Origin: an uncultured Coriobacteriaceae bacterium
GTDB taxonomy: Bacteria; Actinomycetota; Coriobacteriia; Coriobacteriales; Atopobiaceae
Length of the DNA: 36,760 nt
NCBI GenBank assembly: GCA_902803315.1
Contig: CADCPM010000039.1
Span: 1 to 36,760 of the forward strand
Direction of reading: 5' to 3'
Both the position numbers and the translations under genes were made by a program. Numbering within the stretch: the first letter of the stretch is position 1; each line of letters opens with the position of its first letter. This document shows positions 15,582 to 24,446 of the stretch, piece by piece. Under the pieces are notes generated by a model. It was not told where the DNA came from and did no database searches. It worked only from the letters and a program-made list of their open reading frames with translations.

Positions 15582-16037
15582 CTTGCGCCTCGCGCGGAAG
15601 AACGTGCGCAGCTCGTGCGCGCACTCGCCCGCCAGCACGCCGCCCACGACCTCGAACGCGTGGTTGAGCCGCTCGTCGCAGCTCACGTCATAGAGCGTCC
15701 CCAGCGCACCGCCCTTGGGGTCCGCCGCGCCAAACACGCAGCGATCCACCCGGGCGTTAACCATAAGCCCCGCGCACATGAGACACGGCTCCAGCGTCAC
15801 GTACACCGTGCAGCCCGTAAGCCGCCAGCGCCCCAACGTCTGCGACGCCTCTACCATGGCCCTAAACTCGGCATGCGCGCTGGGGTCGTGGTCCGTCTCG
15901 CGACGGTTGTGCGCACGGGCAACCACCTCTCCCTCGCACACCACCACGGCCCCTATGGGCACCTCGCCCTCCGCAGCTGCCGCACGCGCCTCCTCGAGCG
16001 CCAGCCGCATGAACTTCTCATCCTCCAGCGATAACAT
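15552..16037 (-). CDS. tadA: tRNA-specific adenosine deaminase TadA
   Basis: The 161-residue zinc deaminase converts A34 to inosine in tRNA-Arg(ACG). The cytidine-deaminase fold motifs are present: HAE in DPSAHAEFRAM (Zn ligand and catalytic Glu) and PCLMC in LEPCLMCAG, plus GEVPIGAVVV at the N-terminus. The start ATG 16037 gives MLSLEDEKFMRLALEEA, close to usual TadA starts, but this ATG belongs to REP copy C. An in-frame ATG at 16076 overlaps the rnhA stop (ATGA) and would add 13 residues encoded largely by the REP. The C-terminal residues (QAKGILPIV) and stop are encoded by REP copy B. It follows polA and rnhA on the same strand and is probably co-transcribed. Confidence 0.92.
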   Translation of the reverse strand: MLSLEDEKFMRLALEEARAAAAEGEVPIGAVVVCEGEVVARAHNRRETDHDPSAHAEFRAMVEASQTLGRWRLTGCTVYVTLEPCLMCAGLMVNARVDRCVFGAADPKGGALGTLYDVSCDERLNHAFEVVGGVLAGECAHELRTFFRARRKQAKGILPIV

Positions 16038-16066
16038 CAGACAATGGGGAGTATCCCCTTTGCCTG
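16031..16066 (+). repeat. REP element family 1, copy C
   Basis: Identical 36-nt copy in plus orientation between rnhA and tadA, 485 bp from copy B in direct orientation. Read on the minus strand its GATGTTAT end provides the likely tadA initiation codon. The RNase H stop lies only 7 bases beyond its other end. Confidence 0.92.
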
Positions 16067-16072
16067 CCCCCG

Positions 16073-16570
16073 TCATGAGACAAACCCTTCGTCCTCGAGC
16101 AGTGGGCCCGCCTCCCCATCCGCGGCCATGGTGGCCAACTGGTCGGCACGCTCGTTGAGCTCATGCCCCGCATGCCCCTTGACCCACACCCAGCGCACGT
16201 CGTGCGGCTCCATGGCCACAAGCAGACGCCGCCACAGGTCGGGATTCTTCACCGGCTTCTTTCCCGCCGTCTTCCAACCCTTGCGCTGCCAGCCCTCAAC
16301 CCAGTGCTTGTTGAAGGCGTTCACCACGTACTGCGAGTCGGAATGCAGCTCCACCGCGCACGGCCACTTGAGCGCCTCCAGCGCAACGATGGCACCAAGC
16401 AGCTCCATGCGATTGTTGGTGGTGCGGGCGTATCCCGCACACAGCTCGCGCCTGTGCTCCACGCCGTCGGGCCCCACGTACAGGAGCACCGCGCCGTAAC
16501 CGCCAGGTCCGGGGTTCCCACGCGACGACCCGTCGGTGTAGGCAACCACCCGCATAACACCATCCGCCAT
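16073..16570 (-). CDS. rnhA: Ribonuclease HI
   Basis: The 165-residue enzyme cleaves RNA in RNA-DNA hybrids. The four catalytic acids and the His are recognisable: Asp in [17 protein letters not shown], Glu in [10 protein letters not shown], Asp in [13 protein letters not shown], and [14 protein letters not shown] with the His and last Asp. The basic-protrusion region ([23 protein letters not shown]) is present as in E. coli RNase HI. The ATG at 16570 starts one base after the polA stop and has GGAGG nine bases upstream, so it is translationally close to polA. An alternative ATG at 16555 would remove five residues. It overlaps the long form of tadA by ATGA. Confidence 0.95.
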   Translation of the reverse strand: MADGVMRVVAYTDGSSRGNPGPGGYGAVLLYVGPDGVEHRRELCAGYARTTNNRMELLGAIVALEALKWPCAVELHSDSQYVVNAFNKHWVEGWQRKGWKTAGKKPVKNPDLWRRLLVAMEPHDVRWVWVKGHAGHELNERADQLATMAADGEAGPLLEDEGFVS

Positions 16571-16571
16571 G

Positions 16572-19262
16572 CTACTTAGCCTCCGCCCAGTTTTCGCCCA
16601 CGCTCACGTCGGCCACCAGCGGCACGCGCAGCTCGCACACGCCCTCCATCGTCTCGCGCACGAGCGCCGACAAGACCTCGACCTCGTCCACCGGCACCTC
16701 GAAGTCCAACTCGTCGTGAATCTGCAGCACGAGCTTGGCAAGAAGGCCTTCCTCGCGCAAACGGTCCGCCACCCGAATCATGGCAATCTTTATGATGTCG
16801 GCCGCGGTTCCCTGCATGGGATGGTTCATGGCGGTGCGCTCGCCGAACGAACGCATTTGGTAGTTGCGCGAATTGATGTCCTTGATATGGCGCTTGCGGC
16901 CATACATCGTGCTCACGTATCCGTGCTTGCGCGCAAACGCCACCTGCTCGTCCAAATAGGCGCGCACGCCCGGATACACCTCAAAGTAGCGGTCGATCAT
17001 GTCCTGGGCCTCCTTGCGCCCAATCTTGAGCGACGTAGAGAGGCCATAGGCCTGCTGACCATACACGATGCCAAAGTTCACGGCCTTCGCGCGACTGCGC
17101 AGCGCCGGCGTCACCTCACTCACCGGCACGTCGAACACGCGCGCGGCCGTTGCGGCATGAAAGTCCTCGCCCTCGTTGAAGGCACGCACCAAATGCTCGT
17201 CCGCCGACAAGTGCGCGAGCAGGCGCAGCTCGATCTGGGAGTAGTCGCACGCCAAAAAGACGCTGCCCTCCGGCACCGTAAAGGCCGTGCGCACGCGATG
17301 CCCCAGCTCGGAGCGCGTGGGTATGTTCTGCAGGTTGGGCTCGGAGCTGGAGAGGCGCCCCGTTGCCGCCACCGTTTGGTTGAGCGTCGTGTGAATGCGC
17401 CCGTCGTCACGTATGAGGCCGGGCAGCGCGTCCAAATACGTCGATTTTATCTTCGCACGTTCGCGATACTCCAGCACCTCGGCCACCAGAGGACTCGTCT
17501 TGGCAAGGTCAGCAAGTACCTTGGCGTTGGTGGAGTAGTAGCCGCGCTGGGTCTTCTTGAGGCCATAGGTCGGCAGGCCGAGCACGTCAAACAGCACGTG
17601 GGAGAGCTGCATGGGCGAATCCACGTTGAACTTCTCACCAGCGGCCTCGTAGATATGGTCTACCATTTGCCCGATTTCGGCACCGAGCTCGTCCGACTGC
17701 TCACGAAGCTTGGCGGGATCGGCAAAGAGTCCCGTGCGCTCCATGGCGGCAAGAACGCCGAGCAAGGGCATCTCTATGGTTTGGAAGAGCTCGAGCGAGC
17801 CGTCCTCCTCAAGCCTCTTTGTGAGCGCCGGCACCAGCACGCGGGCGCCAAAGGCATCGAGCGCCTCCTGGGGCAGCTCGTCGGTGGCGTCAGGCAGCGA
17901 GCCCTCGAGCACGTCGGACACCAGCTCGCCGACGCCAAACGACGAGCGGTCGGACTCCAGCAGATAGTCCGCCACGGCAACGTCGAAAATGCGATTCGCG
18001 TCCAGCTCGTGCGGCTCAACCAGCGCCTCCACCGACGAGTCAGCAGGGCATATGGCATGAAGCATGGCCTTTACGTCGCCCGCGGCCACGTGCCCCTCGC
18101 GCACGAGCCTCACCAAAGAGGCCTTTGCCGCCTCTCCCTCGATGCACAGCAACGCGTCGTCGGTGGAAACCCACAGGGCCAGGGACTCCTCGGAGCCGGC
18201 GTCGCCAAAGTCAAGCGCCAGCTGCGGCTTGCCGCCCGCAGCAGAGTCCGCTTGCACGGCAACGCCCAACCAGGCGTCCGAGGACACGGCACCAACGAAC
18301 GCGGCCAATGCGGCGTCGCCCTTGGTGGGCTCGGGCACCACGAGCTCGGCCGTCGCCGAGCTGCCCTCGTCGCCCGTGCCGCCACCCATGCGGGCGATGC
18401 GGCGCGTCATGCCGGTAAAGCCCAGCGCCCCAAAGGCCGACGCGGCCTCCACAGGGTCGAACGTAGGAAAGCGCGCATCGCGAAAGTCCAGCTCAATGGG
18501 CGCGTCGGTTCGAATAATGGCGACCTCGCGGGAAAGCAGCGCGTCGTCTATGTGGGCGCGGAGGTTCTCGCCCATCTTGCCTTTGACCTCGTCCGCATGC
18601 TCGATCACGCCCTCAAGCGACCCGTACTTGCAAATGAGCTCGGACGCGCGCTTTGGCCCGATGCCCGGCACGCCGGGGATGTTGTCGCTGGAGTCACCCT
18701 TCAGACCGTAGAAGTCGGGCACGAGCTCGGGCGTGACACCGTGATAGAGGTCTTCCACCACCTCGGGCGTCATTATCTGCACGTCGCTGACGCCCTTCTT
18801 CGTGCTCACGATGCGCACGTGGTCGGTGGAGAGCTGATACATGTCGCGGTCGCCGGTAAACAGATACATGTCGTATCCGGCATCCTCGCCACGACGCGCA
18901 AGGGTGCCCAGGATGTCGTCGCCCTCCCAGCCCTCGAGCTCCACCACCGGCACCTCGAGCGAGCGCAGCAGGTCCTTTACCATAGGAAACTGCTCACGCA
19001 AGGCGGGGTCCATGGGCGGGCGCTGTGCCTTGTATTGCGGCAGCATCTCCATGCGCACGCGAGGCTTGCCCTTGTCGAAGGCGCAAATGACGCCATCGGG
19101 CGAGAAGGACTCCACGAGCTTGATGAACATGTTGAAGAACCCAAAGAGCGCGTTGGTCGCACGACCGTCCGGGGCGCTCATGGGCTGGCGTATGGCATGG
19201 AATGCGCGGTGCATGAGCGAGTTGCCATCTATGACCGCTATGGTTCTTCTTTCGTCTGCCAT
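16572..19262 (-). CDS. polA: DNA polymerase I
   Basis: The 896-residue protein fills gaps and removes RNA primers. Residues about 1-300 form the 5'-3' exonuclease ([45 protein letters not shown]). The middle region keeps the length of a 3'-5' exonuclease domain but lacks its DxE and second Asp (the first motif reads [10 protein letters not shown]), so proofreading is probably absent. The polymerase domain has motif [15 protein letters not shown], motif [20 protein letters not shown] and motif [12 protein letters not shown]. The ATG at 19262 has AAGGAGG seven bases before it. rnhA and tadA follow directly; the type III glutamine synthetase gene diverges. Confidence 0.97.
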   Translation of the reverse strand: MADERRTIAVIDGNSLMHRAFHAIRQPMSAPDGRATNALFGFFNMFIKLVESFSPDGVICAFDKGKPRVRMEMLPQYKAQRPPMDPALREQFPMVKDLLRSLEVPVVELEGWEGDDILGTLARRGEDAGYDMYLFTGDRDMYQLSTDHVRIVSTKKGVSDVQIMTPEVVEDLYHGVTPELVPDFYGLKGDSSDNIPGVPGIGPKRASELICKYGSLEGVIEHADEVKGKMGENLRAHIDDALLSREVAIIRTDAPIELDFRDARFPTFDPVEAASAFGALGFTGMTRRIARMGGGTGDEGSSATAELVVPEPTKGDAALAAFVGAVSSDAWLGVAVQADSAAGGKPQLALDFGDAGSEESLALWVSTDDALLCIEGEAAKASLVRLVREGHVAAGDVKAMLHAICPADSSVEALVEPHELDANRIFDVAVADYLLESDRSSFGVGELVSDVLEGSLPDATDELPQEALDAFGARVLVPALTKRLEEDGSLELFQTIEMPLLGVLAAMERTGLFADPAKLREQSDELGAEIGQMVDHIYEAAGEKFNVDSPMQLSHVLFDVLGLPTYGLKKTQRGYYSTNAKVLADLAKTSPLVAEVLEYRERAKIKSTYLDALPGLIRDDGRIHTTLNQTVAATGRLSSSEPNLQNIPTRSELGHRVRTAFTVPEGSVFLACDYSQIELRLLAHLSADEHLVRAFNEGEDFHAATAARVFDVPVSEVTPALRSRAKAVNFGIVYGQQAYGLSTSLKIGRKEAQDMIDRYFEVYPGVRAYLDEQVAFARKHGYVSTMYGRKRHIKDINSRNYQMRSFGERTAMNHPMQGTAADIIKIAMIRVADRLREEGLLAKLVLQIHDELDFEVPVDEVEVLSALVRETMEGVCELRVPLVADVSVGENWAEAK

Positions 19263-19473
19263 AGGTACCTCCTTGGGCTGGGTGAATTCGTTCATTGTAG
19301 TGCAAGGAGCGACAAAGACGCGAATGGCGCAAAGATTACCCGCCGTGCGGGCATGGCACAAGCCCGCAACCCGCCGCAAACCCGTGAGGATACCATGCCT
19401 TTACCCGCACGAAACACGCCCACCATCCGTTTTGCGTACAATGGCGACCATTAAACTCTTGAAAGGGGTCAAA
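19263..19473. promoter_or_regulatory. Divergent promoter region of polA and glutamine synthetase
   Basis: TACAAT hexamers occur on both strands: minus 19299-19294 (about 32 bases before polA) and plus 19437-19442 (32 bases before glutamine synthetase). Neither has a good -35 box at 17 bp. No operator-like dyad was identified. This region, unlike the other divergent gaps, has no large hairpin element. Confidence 0.35.
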
Positions 19474-21564
19474 ATGGCAGACGACAGGGTAACGGCGGAG
19501 TTCGGCTCGCTGGTCTTCACGGACGCCGACATGCGCAAGCGCCTTCCCAAGCCCACATACAAGGAGCTCTCTCACGTAATCCGCGAGAACAGGCCCATAG
19601 ACCTCGACATCGCAAACGAGGTGGCCCACGCCATGAAGGAGTGGGCTCTCGAGCACGGCGCCACGCACTTTACGCACTGGTTCCAGCCGCTCAACGGCAT
19701 AACCTCCGAGAAGCACGACAGCTTTATAACCCTCCAGGACGACGGCTCCGTGCTCATGGCCTTTAGCGGCAAGGAGCTCGTGCAGGGCGAGCCGGATGCC
19801 TCGAGCTTCCCCAACGGCGGTCTGCGCGCCACCTTTGAGGCGCGCGGCTACACCGTGTGGGATCCCATGAGTCCCGCCTTCATAAAGGACGAGGTTCTCT
19901 GCATCCCCACCGCCTTTATCTCCTACAACGGTGAGGCGCTGGACAAGAAGACGCCGCTGCTGCGCTCGGAGGTGGCGCTCGAGCGCGAGGCCAAGCGCGT
20001 GCTCGCGCTCTTTGGCATCGAGCCCAAGCGAGTCGTTACCAACGTGGGACCCGAGCAGGAATACTTCCTCATCAAGGAGGAGGACTTCGAGGCGCGCGCC
20101 GACCTTCGCCTGTGCGGCCGTACGCTCTTTGGGGCCGAGCCCTCCAAGGGACAAGAGCTCGAGGAGCACTACTTCGGTGCCATCCGTCCCTCCGTGAACG
20201 CCTTCATGAAAGAGCTCGACGACGAGCTGTGGAAGCTTGCGATTCCTGCAAAGACCAAGCACAACGAGGTCGCGCCGTGCCAGCACGAGCTGGCACCCAT
20301 CTACGAGCAGGGCTCGCTTGCCGTAGACAACAACCTGCTCACCATGGAGAAGCTCAAGCTGCTGGCCACCAACTACGGTCTGGCGTGCCTGGAGCACGAG
20401 AGACCCTTCGAATACGTAAACGGGTCGGGCAAGCACGACAACTGGTCCGTCTCGGCCGACGGGCGCAACCTGCTGGAGCCGGGACCTCATCCCGAGGATA
20501 ACCTGCTGTTCCTCGTGTTTTTGGCCTTCCTCGTCGCCGCGGTGGACGAGCACGCCGACCTGCTGCGCGCCAGCGTGGCAACGGCGGGCAACGACCATCG
20601 CCTGGGCGCCAACGAGGCTCCCCCGGCCATCGTGTCCATCTTCCTGGGCGACGCGCTTACCCCTGTGGTGGAGGCGCTCATCAAGAAGGAGCATGCCGAG
20701 GCCCACGAGGACGAGCTCATGGACCTGGGCGTACCCGCCCTGCCCGACATCTTCCGCGACAACACCGACCGCAACCGCACGAGCCCGTTCGCCTTTACCG
20801 GCAACAAGTTCGAGTTCCGTATGTGCGGCTCCCAGCAGAACCTTTCGGACCCCAACGTGGTGCTCAACACCGCTGTGGCCGAGCAGTGCGACCGCTTTTG
20901 CGAGTACGTGGCGGCGCGTAGCGACGAGGACTTCTATGTGGTGGCCATGCGCTTTGTGCGCCACACGTTCCGCGACCACCACCGCATCATCTTTGACGGC
21001 AACGGCTACGCGCACGAGTGGGAGGCCGAGGCGGAGCGTCGCGGACTCCCCAACCTCAAGACCACGCCCGACGCAATCCCCGCGCTCATCGATCCGGCGA
21101 ACATCGCGTTGTTCGAGAAGTACGGCGTGCTCAACGAGGCCGAGATGCACGCACGCTACGTCTCCAAGGCCGAGCAATACGCAAAGCTGCTCAACATTGA
21201 GGCCAACGTGATGGTCCACATGGCGCGCCACCAGTACTTGCCAGCCATCATTTCCTACTCCGGCGACATCGCCACCGCCGTGGCGACAAAAGCCGAGCTC
21301 GGCATAGACGCCGTGGTGGAGCGCGAGCTGGCGCGCACCCTCACCGAGGGCGTGAATTCGATCTATGCGTTGGCGTCCGAGCTGGACGACAAGAACACCG
21401 CCGCGCGCGAGATTGCCGATCCGGGAGAGCGCGACAACGAGTACCGCGACACCGTCATTCCGGCAATGGAGGCGCTTCGAACCGCCGTCGACAGCATGGA
21501 GACCATCTGCTCGAAGGAATGCTGGCCCGTACCCTCGTACAACGACATGCTCTTTTACGTGTAG
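19474..21564 (+). CDS. glnA: Glutamine synthetase type III
   Basis: The 696-residue enzyme makes glutamine from glutamate, ammonia and ATP. Length and motifs match GSIII (GlnN), not the ~450-residue GSI: THWFQPLNGITSEKHDSF near the N-terminus, NVGPEQEYFLI, KHNEVAPCQHELAPIYE, NGSGKHDNWS and NDHRLGANEAPPAI. ATG 19474 has GAAAGGGG upstream; the frame is open far upstream (to 18841) inside antisense polA, and that extension is not credible. It is monocistronic: polA diverges and the DUF308 gene converges across a perfect palindrome. GSIII is common in Bacteroidetes, cyanobacteria and several gut anaerobes. Confidence 0.96.
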   Translation: MADDRVTAEFGSLVFTDADMRKRLPKPTYKELSHVIRENRPIDLDIANEVAHAMKEWALEHGATHFTHWFQPLNGITSEKHDSFITLQDDGSVLMAFSGKELVQGEPDASSFPNGGLRATFEARGYTVWDPMSPAFIKDEVLCIPTAFISYNGEALDKKTPLLRSEVALEREAKRVLALFGIEPKRVVTNVGPEQEYFLIKEEDFEARADLRLCGRTLFGAEPSKGQELEEHYFGAIRPSVNAFMKELDDELWKLAIPAKTKHNEVAPCQHELAPIYEQGSLAVDNNLLTMEKLKLLATNYGLACLEHERPFEYVNGSGKHDNWSVSADGRNLLEPGPHPEDNLLFLVFLAFLVAAVDEHADLLRASVATAGNDHRLGANEAPPAIVSIFLGDALTPVVEALIKKEHAEAHEDELMDLGVPALPDIFRDNTDRNRTSPFAFTGNKFEFRMCGSQQNLSDPNVVLNTAVAEQCDRFCEYVAARSDEDFYVVAMRFVRHTFRDHHRIIFDGNGYAHEWEAEAERRGLPNLKTTPDAIPALIDPANIALFEKYGVLNEAEMHARYVSKAEQYAKLLNIEANVMVHMARHQYLPAIISYSGDIATAVATKAELGIDAVVERELARTLTEGVNSIYALASELDDKNTAAREIADPGERDNEYRDTVIPAMEALRTAVDSMETICSKECWPVPSYNDMLFYV

Positions 21565-21639
21565 ACCCTAACTAAGGGACAGTCCCCAGGTTAGGGTTTT
21601 CGGAAAACCCTAACCTGGGGACTGTCCCTTAGTTAGGGT
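21565..21639. repeat. CCCTAACT-family palindrome pair, perfect 37-bp arms
   Basis: Arms 21565-21601 and 21603-21639 are perfectly complementary around a single central base. Each contains one family unit with an A-to-G change (CCAGG instead of CCAAG) shared by both arms. It fills the whole gap between the convergent glutamine synthetase and DUF308 genes and likely terminates both. Confidence 0.9.
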
Positions 21640-22182
21640 TTACGCGCCCAGGCCAAAGATGATCTCGGATATGCCGCCGACCAGCAGCGCCAACGCGCCG
21701 AGCACCATGCCAAGTCCTGCAGGGAACATGGGCGACGCAATGGCGATTACGCCCAGCAGGGCGGTAATGATGCCAGATATGGTCGCGGGCATGGCCAAGG
21801 GGCTTCCCGCGCGGCGGAAGTCGCCCGCCTCAATGACGTCGAGTATGCCCGTAAGGAGCACGAGGATTCCGATAATGGTCCAGGCAAACTTGACGAGCGG
21901 CCCGGGGAACACGCCCATAACGAGGCCAAAGGCCGCCGCGGCGATTCCAAGTACGAGCTCCGAGGGTGCGTTGTGCGCAGGATCGCCCCTCACAAAGGCC
22001 GACACCAGCGTCACGACGCCATATGCCACCATGATCCATCCCATAATGCGAACCAGCATTTCAACGGCAGTAATGGGATTAATAAGAATCGCCACGCCGA
22101 GAACAACCATGACGAGGCCCGTAAGCAAAATGATGGGCTTCCTGCGGGAGAATACCGCTTGCCCTCTTTGTTGAGAAGCCAT
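21640..22182 (-). CDS. HdeD-like DUF308 family membrane protein
   Basis: The 180-residue protein has six hydrophobic segments in three pairs, with the repeated DUF308 pattern (ILLTGLVMVVLGVAILINP, GIAAAAFGLVMGVFPG, GIITALLGVIAIASP). E. coli HdeD is linked to acid resistance at high density, but function in most bacteria is unknown. ATG 22182 (MASQQRGQ) is chosen because membrane sequence starts soon after; the SD AAGGGG lies rather far upstream (about 13 bases), so the start is less certain. The frame opens to 22251. It is the only gene on its strand here and ends at the edge of the palindrome shared with glutamine synthetase. Confidence 0.8.
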   Translation of the reverse strand: MASQQRGQAVFSRRKPIILLTGLVMVVLGVAILINPITAVEMLVRIMGWIMVAYGVVTLVSAFVRGDPAHNAPSELVLGIAAAAFGLVMGVFPGPLVKFAWTIIGILVLLTGILDVIEAGDFRRAGSPLAMPATISGIITALLGVIAIASPMFPAGLGMVLGALALLVGGISEIIFGLGA

Positions 22183-22271
22183 AGGAAACGTCAACCCCTT
22201 CCCTTTGTTAGCGATTAGCCAACAGTTACAAACATTTTTTCTCCACAACACAAAAAATACGCTAATCTGTT

Positions 22272-22287
22272 TTCACGCTACTGTGAA
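22272..22287. promoter_or_regulatory. Short dyad in the divergent DUF308/phospholipase gap
   Basis: TTCAC-N6-GTGAA is a perfect 5-bp dyad 46 bases before the phospholipase-like start, in an AT-rich 150-bp divergent gap (22183-22332). It could be an operator. No convincing promoter boxes were resolved. Confidence 0.3.
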
Positions 22288-22332
22288 GTATGCCACAAAT
22301 GACTATCCACCTAAACCTATGAGGTGAACGGA

Positions 22333-23253
22333 GTGCCCGCAATCATTACACACCACCTCTTCGGAGAGGACGCAGCAGGCCTGCTTCCCCAGGGAATCCT
22401 CGATGGGCAGGAGGATCTTCTTGCCTTCTTGCTGGGCAACCAAGGCACCGATCCGTTTTGGGCGCGCTTCTCCACCACGCCCGCCGTGACACGCACTTGT
22501 CACACGTTTGCCACGCGTATGCATGCGGAAAACATGTCGCAGGCACTCATGACGCTGCGAAACTGCGTAAGCCACCTGCCAGAGGAAGACAAGTCCATAG
22601 GGCGCGCCTTTGCCTTGGGCATGGCCGCCCACTATGTGCTCGACAGCATTGGCCACCCCCTCATATACGCCCAGCAAGAGGAGCTCATAGCGGTAGACCC
22701 CACGCTCGCTGTCGCCAGCTCCGAGATCCACTCCATCATGGAGGCCGACCTGGACGTGTGGATGCTGCAAGAGAAGCGAAACGCCACCGTGCTCGACACC
22801 CCCTGCACACAGGCGCTCGCGCGCACCGAACGCATAGACCGCATTGCCGGCACCATGCTGTCCCAAGTGGCTTGGCAGGTGTTTGGGCTGGAATTGGGCG
22901 CCACGGAATACGGCCTAGCCGTAAGGGATTACGCGCTGTTCTATCGCCTTATCGATCCGCCCAGCAAGTTTGCGCACACGCTCGCACGCCTAGAGCGCCT
23001 CGGGAGGCCGCATTCGTACCTGCTTGCCCACGTTCACCGCGTGACGCATGACGAGAGCTGCCCCTTTGCCAATCTGAAGCATCACCTCTGGAGAAACCCG
23101 GCAACCAACGAGGCCTCTCGTGCCAGCTTCCCCGACCTGTTCCACGATGCGCTTATGGCATGGCCGACTTTCTCGCAGCGTCTGGCGGAAGGTGACGTAA
23201 GGCGACTCGAGGCTATGGTCGCTGGCATCGACTACAACGGTCGTCCTGCGTAG
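22333..23253 (+). CDS. Zinc-dependent phospholipase C-like protein
   Basis: The 306-residue protein has the spaced His/Asp pattern of the zinc-dependent phospholipase C / S1-P1-like helical fold: ITHHLFGED at the N-terminus, HAENM, AHYVLDSIGHPLIYA and SSEIHSIMEADLD. There is no signal peptide, unlike secreted bacillary or clostridial enzymes, so an intracellular hydrolase is more likely and the phospholipase activity itself is only inferred. GTG 22333 is chosen (GAGG eight bases upstream; MPAIITHHLFG); another GTG at 22324 would add three residues. It is monocistronic, between divergent and convergent membrane-protein genes. Confidence 0.75.
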   Translation: MPAIITHHLFGEDAAGLLPQGILDGQEDLLAFLLGNQGTDPFWARFSTTPAVTRTCHTFATRMHAENMSQALMTLRNCVSHLPEEDKSIGRAFALGMAAHYVLDSIGHPLIYAQQEELIAVDPTLAVASSEIHSIMEADLDVWMLQEKRNATVLDTPCTQALARTERIDRIAGTMLSQVAWQVFGLELGATEYGLAVRDYALFYRLIDPPSKFAHTLARLERLGRPHSYLLAHVHRVTHDESCPFANLKHHLWRNPATNEASRASFPDLFHDALMAWPTFSQRLAEGDVRRLEAMVAGIDYNGRPA

Positions 23254-23258
23254 GTAGA

Positions 23259-23288
23259 CCCGACTAAGGGACAGTCCCCAAGTTAGGG
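23259..23288 (+). repeat. CCCTAACT-family unit, single copy between convergent genes
   Basis: One slightly shortened unit (CCCGACTAAGGGACAGTCCCC... ending AGTTAGGG in two parts). It is flanked by an outer inverted repeat CGTAGGTA (23249-23256) and TACCTACG (23299-23306) that contains the stop codons of both convergent genes. Confidence 0.8.
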
Positions 23289-23301
23289 TTTTCCCGTTTA
23301 C

Positions 23302-24213
23302 CTACGAGCTTCGCGTGCTGCGGCGCGCCCTTTGCGCATTGCCGAGCGTGGACATGCCGTTGGTGGCCGAATCCGACGCGTCTTGCCGCTGCGTTCTCCG
23401 TTGGCTCGCCGCACGCAAGCGCTCCCTGCGCTCTTCGTTCTCACGTTTGCGCTCCGCACGACGTTGCAAGAACGACGCACGCCTTGGCCTTCCCTTGGGC
23501 TTGTCATTGACCCTCTTGGTCGCAGTTGCAGTCTCCACCTCACGCCCTGGAGAAGAAACGTCTGCGCCCTTCGCATGCTTTGGCTCTGGGTTCGATTCCT
23601 TACGGCGTCTGGAGAAGATGGGGCCGCGAGGCTTACGCGGTGGCTTCTCCCCCATGCTCGCGCCCGCCGTAGCCGCAACCAGATCCTGGTCGTCAATCTC
23701 GCTCACGGGGTGCTTCGCGCGACTTATCTTGAGCCGTCGCACCGGCATGGCAAGCAGCACATAGGTAAGAATCGCGCATATAACAAAGTCATAGACGCCC
23801 AGCTTTCCGTTGACCAAATAGCTCGAAACCAGGGTGCCTATAATGATGAAAACGGAGAGCACGCGTCCATAGGCGTTCTTCTCGGACTTTGCCGTCCAAA
23901 GGGCATAGCTCAACAAAGGGGCGATGATCGCCACGGCAGCCAAGGGTACCAAGAAGGACTTCTGGTAACTCTCAAACGACGCGACCGTTGTAATGAAATA
24001 GCTCTCTATGTAGCCAAGGTTAAACGGTATTGCCCACAAAATCGCACGCAGACGACTTTCCACATGCACTGCCAGCAAGGCATTGAGCAGCACCCACAGG
24101 GCAAAGTGCGATACGAACGACGCGGCCCCCAAAACCAGAACGTCGAACACCGTGGAAAGTATGCCGCAGGAAACACCTATGAGGAGCAACACGAGTGCTT
24201 CGATAAAACCCAT
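23302..24213 (-). CDS. Multi-pass membrane protein with long basic cytoplasmic tail, function unknown
   Basis: The 303-residue protein has about six membrane segments in residues 3-160 (for example GFIEALVLLLIGVSCGILS and VYDFVICAILTYVLLAMPV), followed by a hydrophilic tail of about 135 residues rich in Arg, Lys, Ser and Glu (RRAERKRENEERRERLRAA). The tail is probably disordered and may bind nucleic acid or acidic lipid. ATG 24213 is preferred (GGAAGGGG upstream); an earlier ATG at 24291 would add 26 residues without an RBS. It lies downstream of the VTC/DUF4956 pair on the same strand, but a degenerate palindrome separates them. I do not recognise the family. Confidence 0.72.
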   Translation of the reverse strand: MGFIEALVLLLIGVSCGILSTVFDVLVLGAASFVSHFALWVLLNALLAVHVESRLRAILWAIPFNLGYIESYFITTVASFESYQKSFLVPLAAVAIIAPLLSYALWTAKSEKNAYGRVLSVFIIIGTLVSSYLVNGKLGVYDFVICAILTYVLLAMPVRRLKISRAKHPVSEIDDQDLVAATAGASMGEKPPRKPRGPIFSRRRKESNPEPKHAKGADVSSPGREVETATATKRVNDKPKGRPRRASFLQRRAERKRENEERRERLRAASQRRTQRQDASDSATNGMSTLGNAQRARRSTRSS

Positions 24214-24336
24214 GTAACCCCTTCCGACGGCATCCGCAGACGGAATAAAGGTAGCATATAGAGCCAAGGCACCAAAACACAAAGCGCGCATCTGCGCCGA
24301 TTAACCATCCCCTTGACAAGATCGGGACCCTAGATA

Positions 24337-24414
24337 GGACCCCAAATAGGAGACAGACCCCAAGTTTCGGTTCCGCGGAATCTCAACCTGGGGCCTCTTC
24401 CCTATTTGGGGTCC
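24337..24414. repeat. Degenerate palindrome related to the CCCTAACT family
   Basis: Outer arms GGACCCCAAATAGG (24337-24350) and CCTATTTGGGGTCC (24401-24414) are perfect; the inner parts (AGACAGACCCC versus GGGGCCTCTT) have decayed. The AGGAGACAGACCCCAAG stretch aligns with the AAGGGACAGTCCCCAAG core. It lies between tandem minus-strand genes. Confidence 0.65.
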
Positions 24415-24446
24415 CGAGCCGCCACACTCATCCCGCAATTTGCACC

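Noticed and set aside
16569..19454. Plus-strand open frame of 961 codons opposite polA
   Set aside because: It is the antisense shadow of polA in GC-rich DNA, with His/Arg-rich composition and no RBS; polA has all family motifs.
19336..21231. Minus-strand open frame of 631 codons opposite glutamine synthetase
   Set aside because: Antisense shadow; no recognisable motifs and no RBS.
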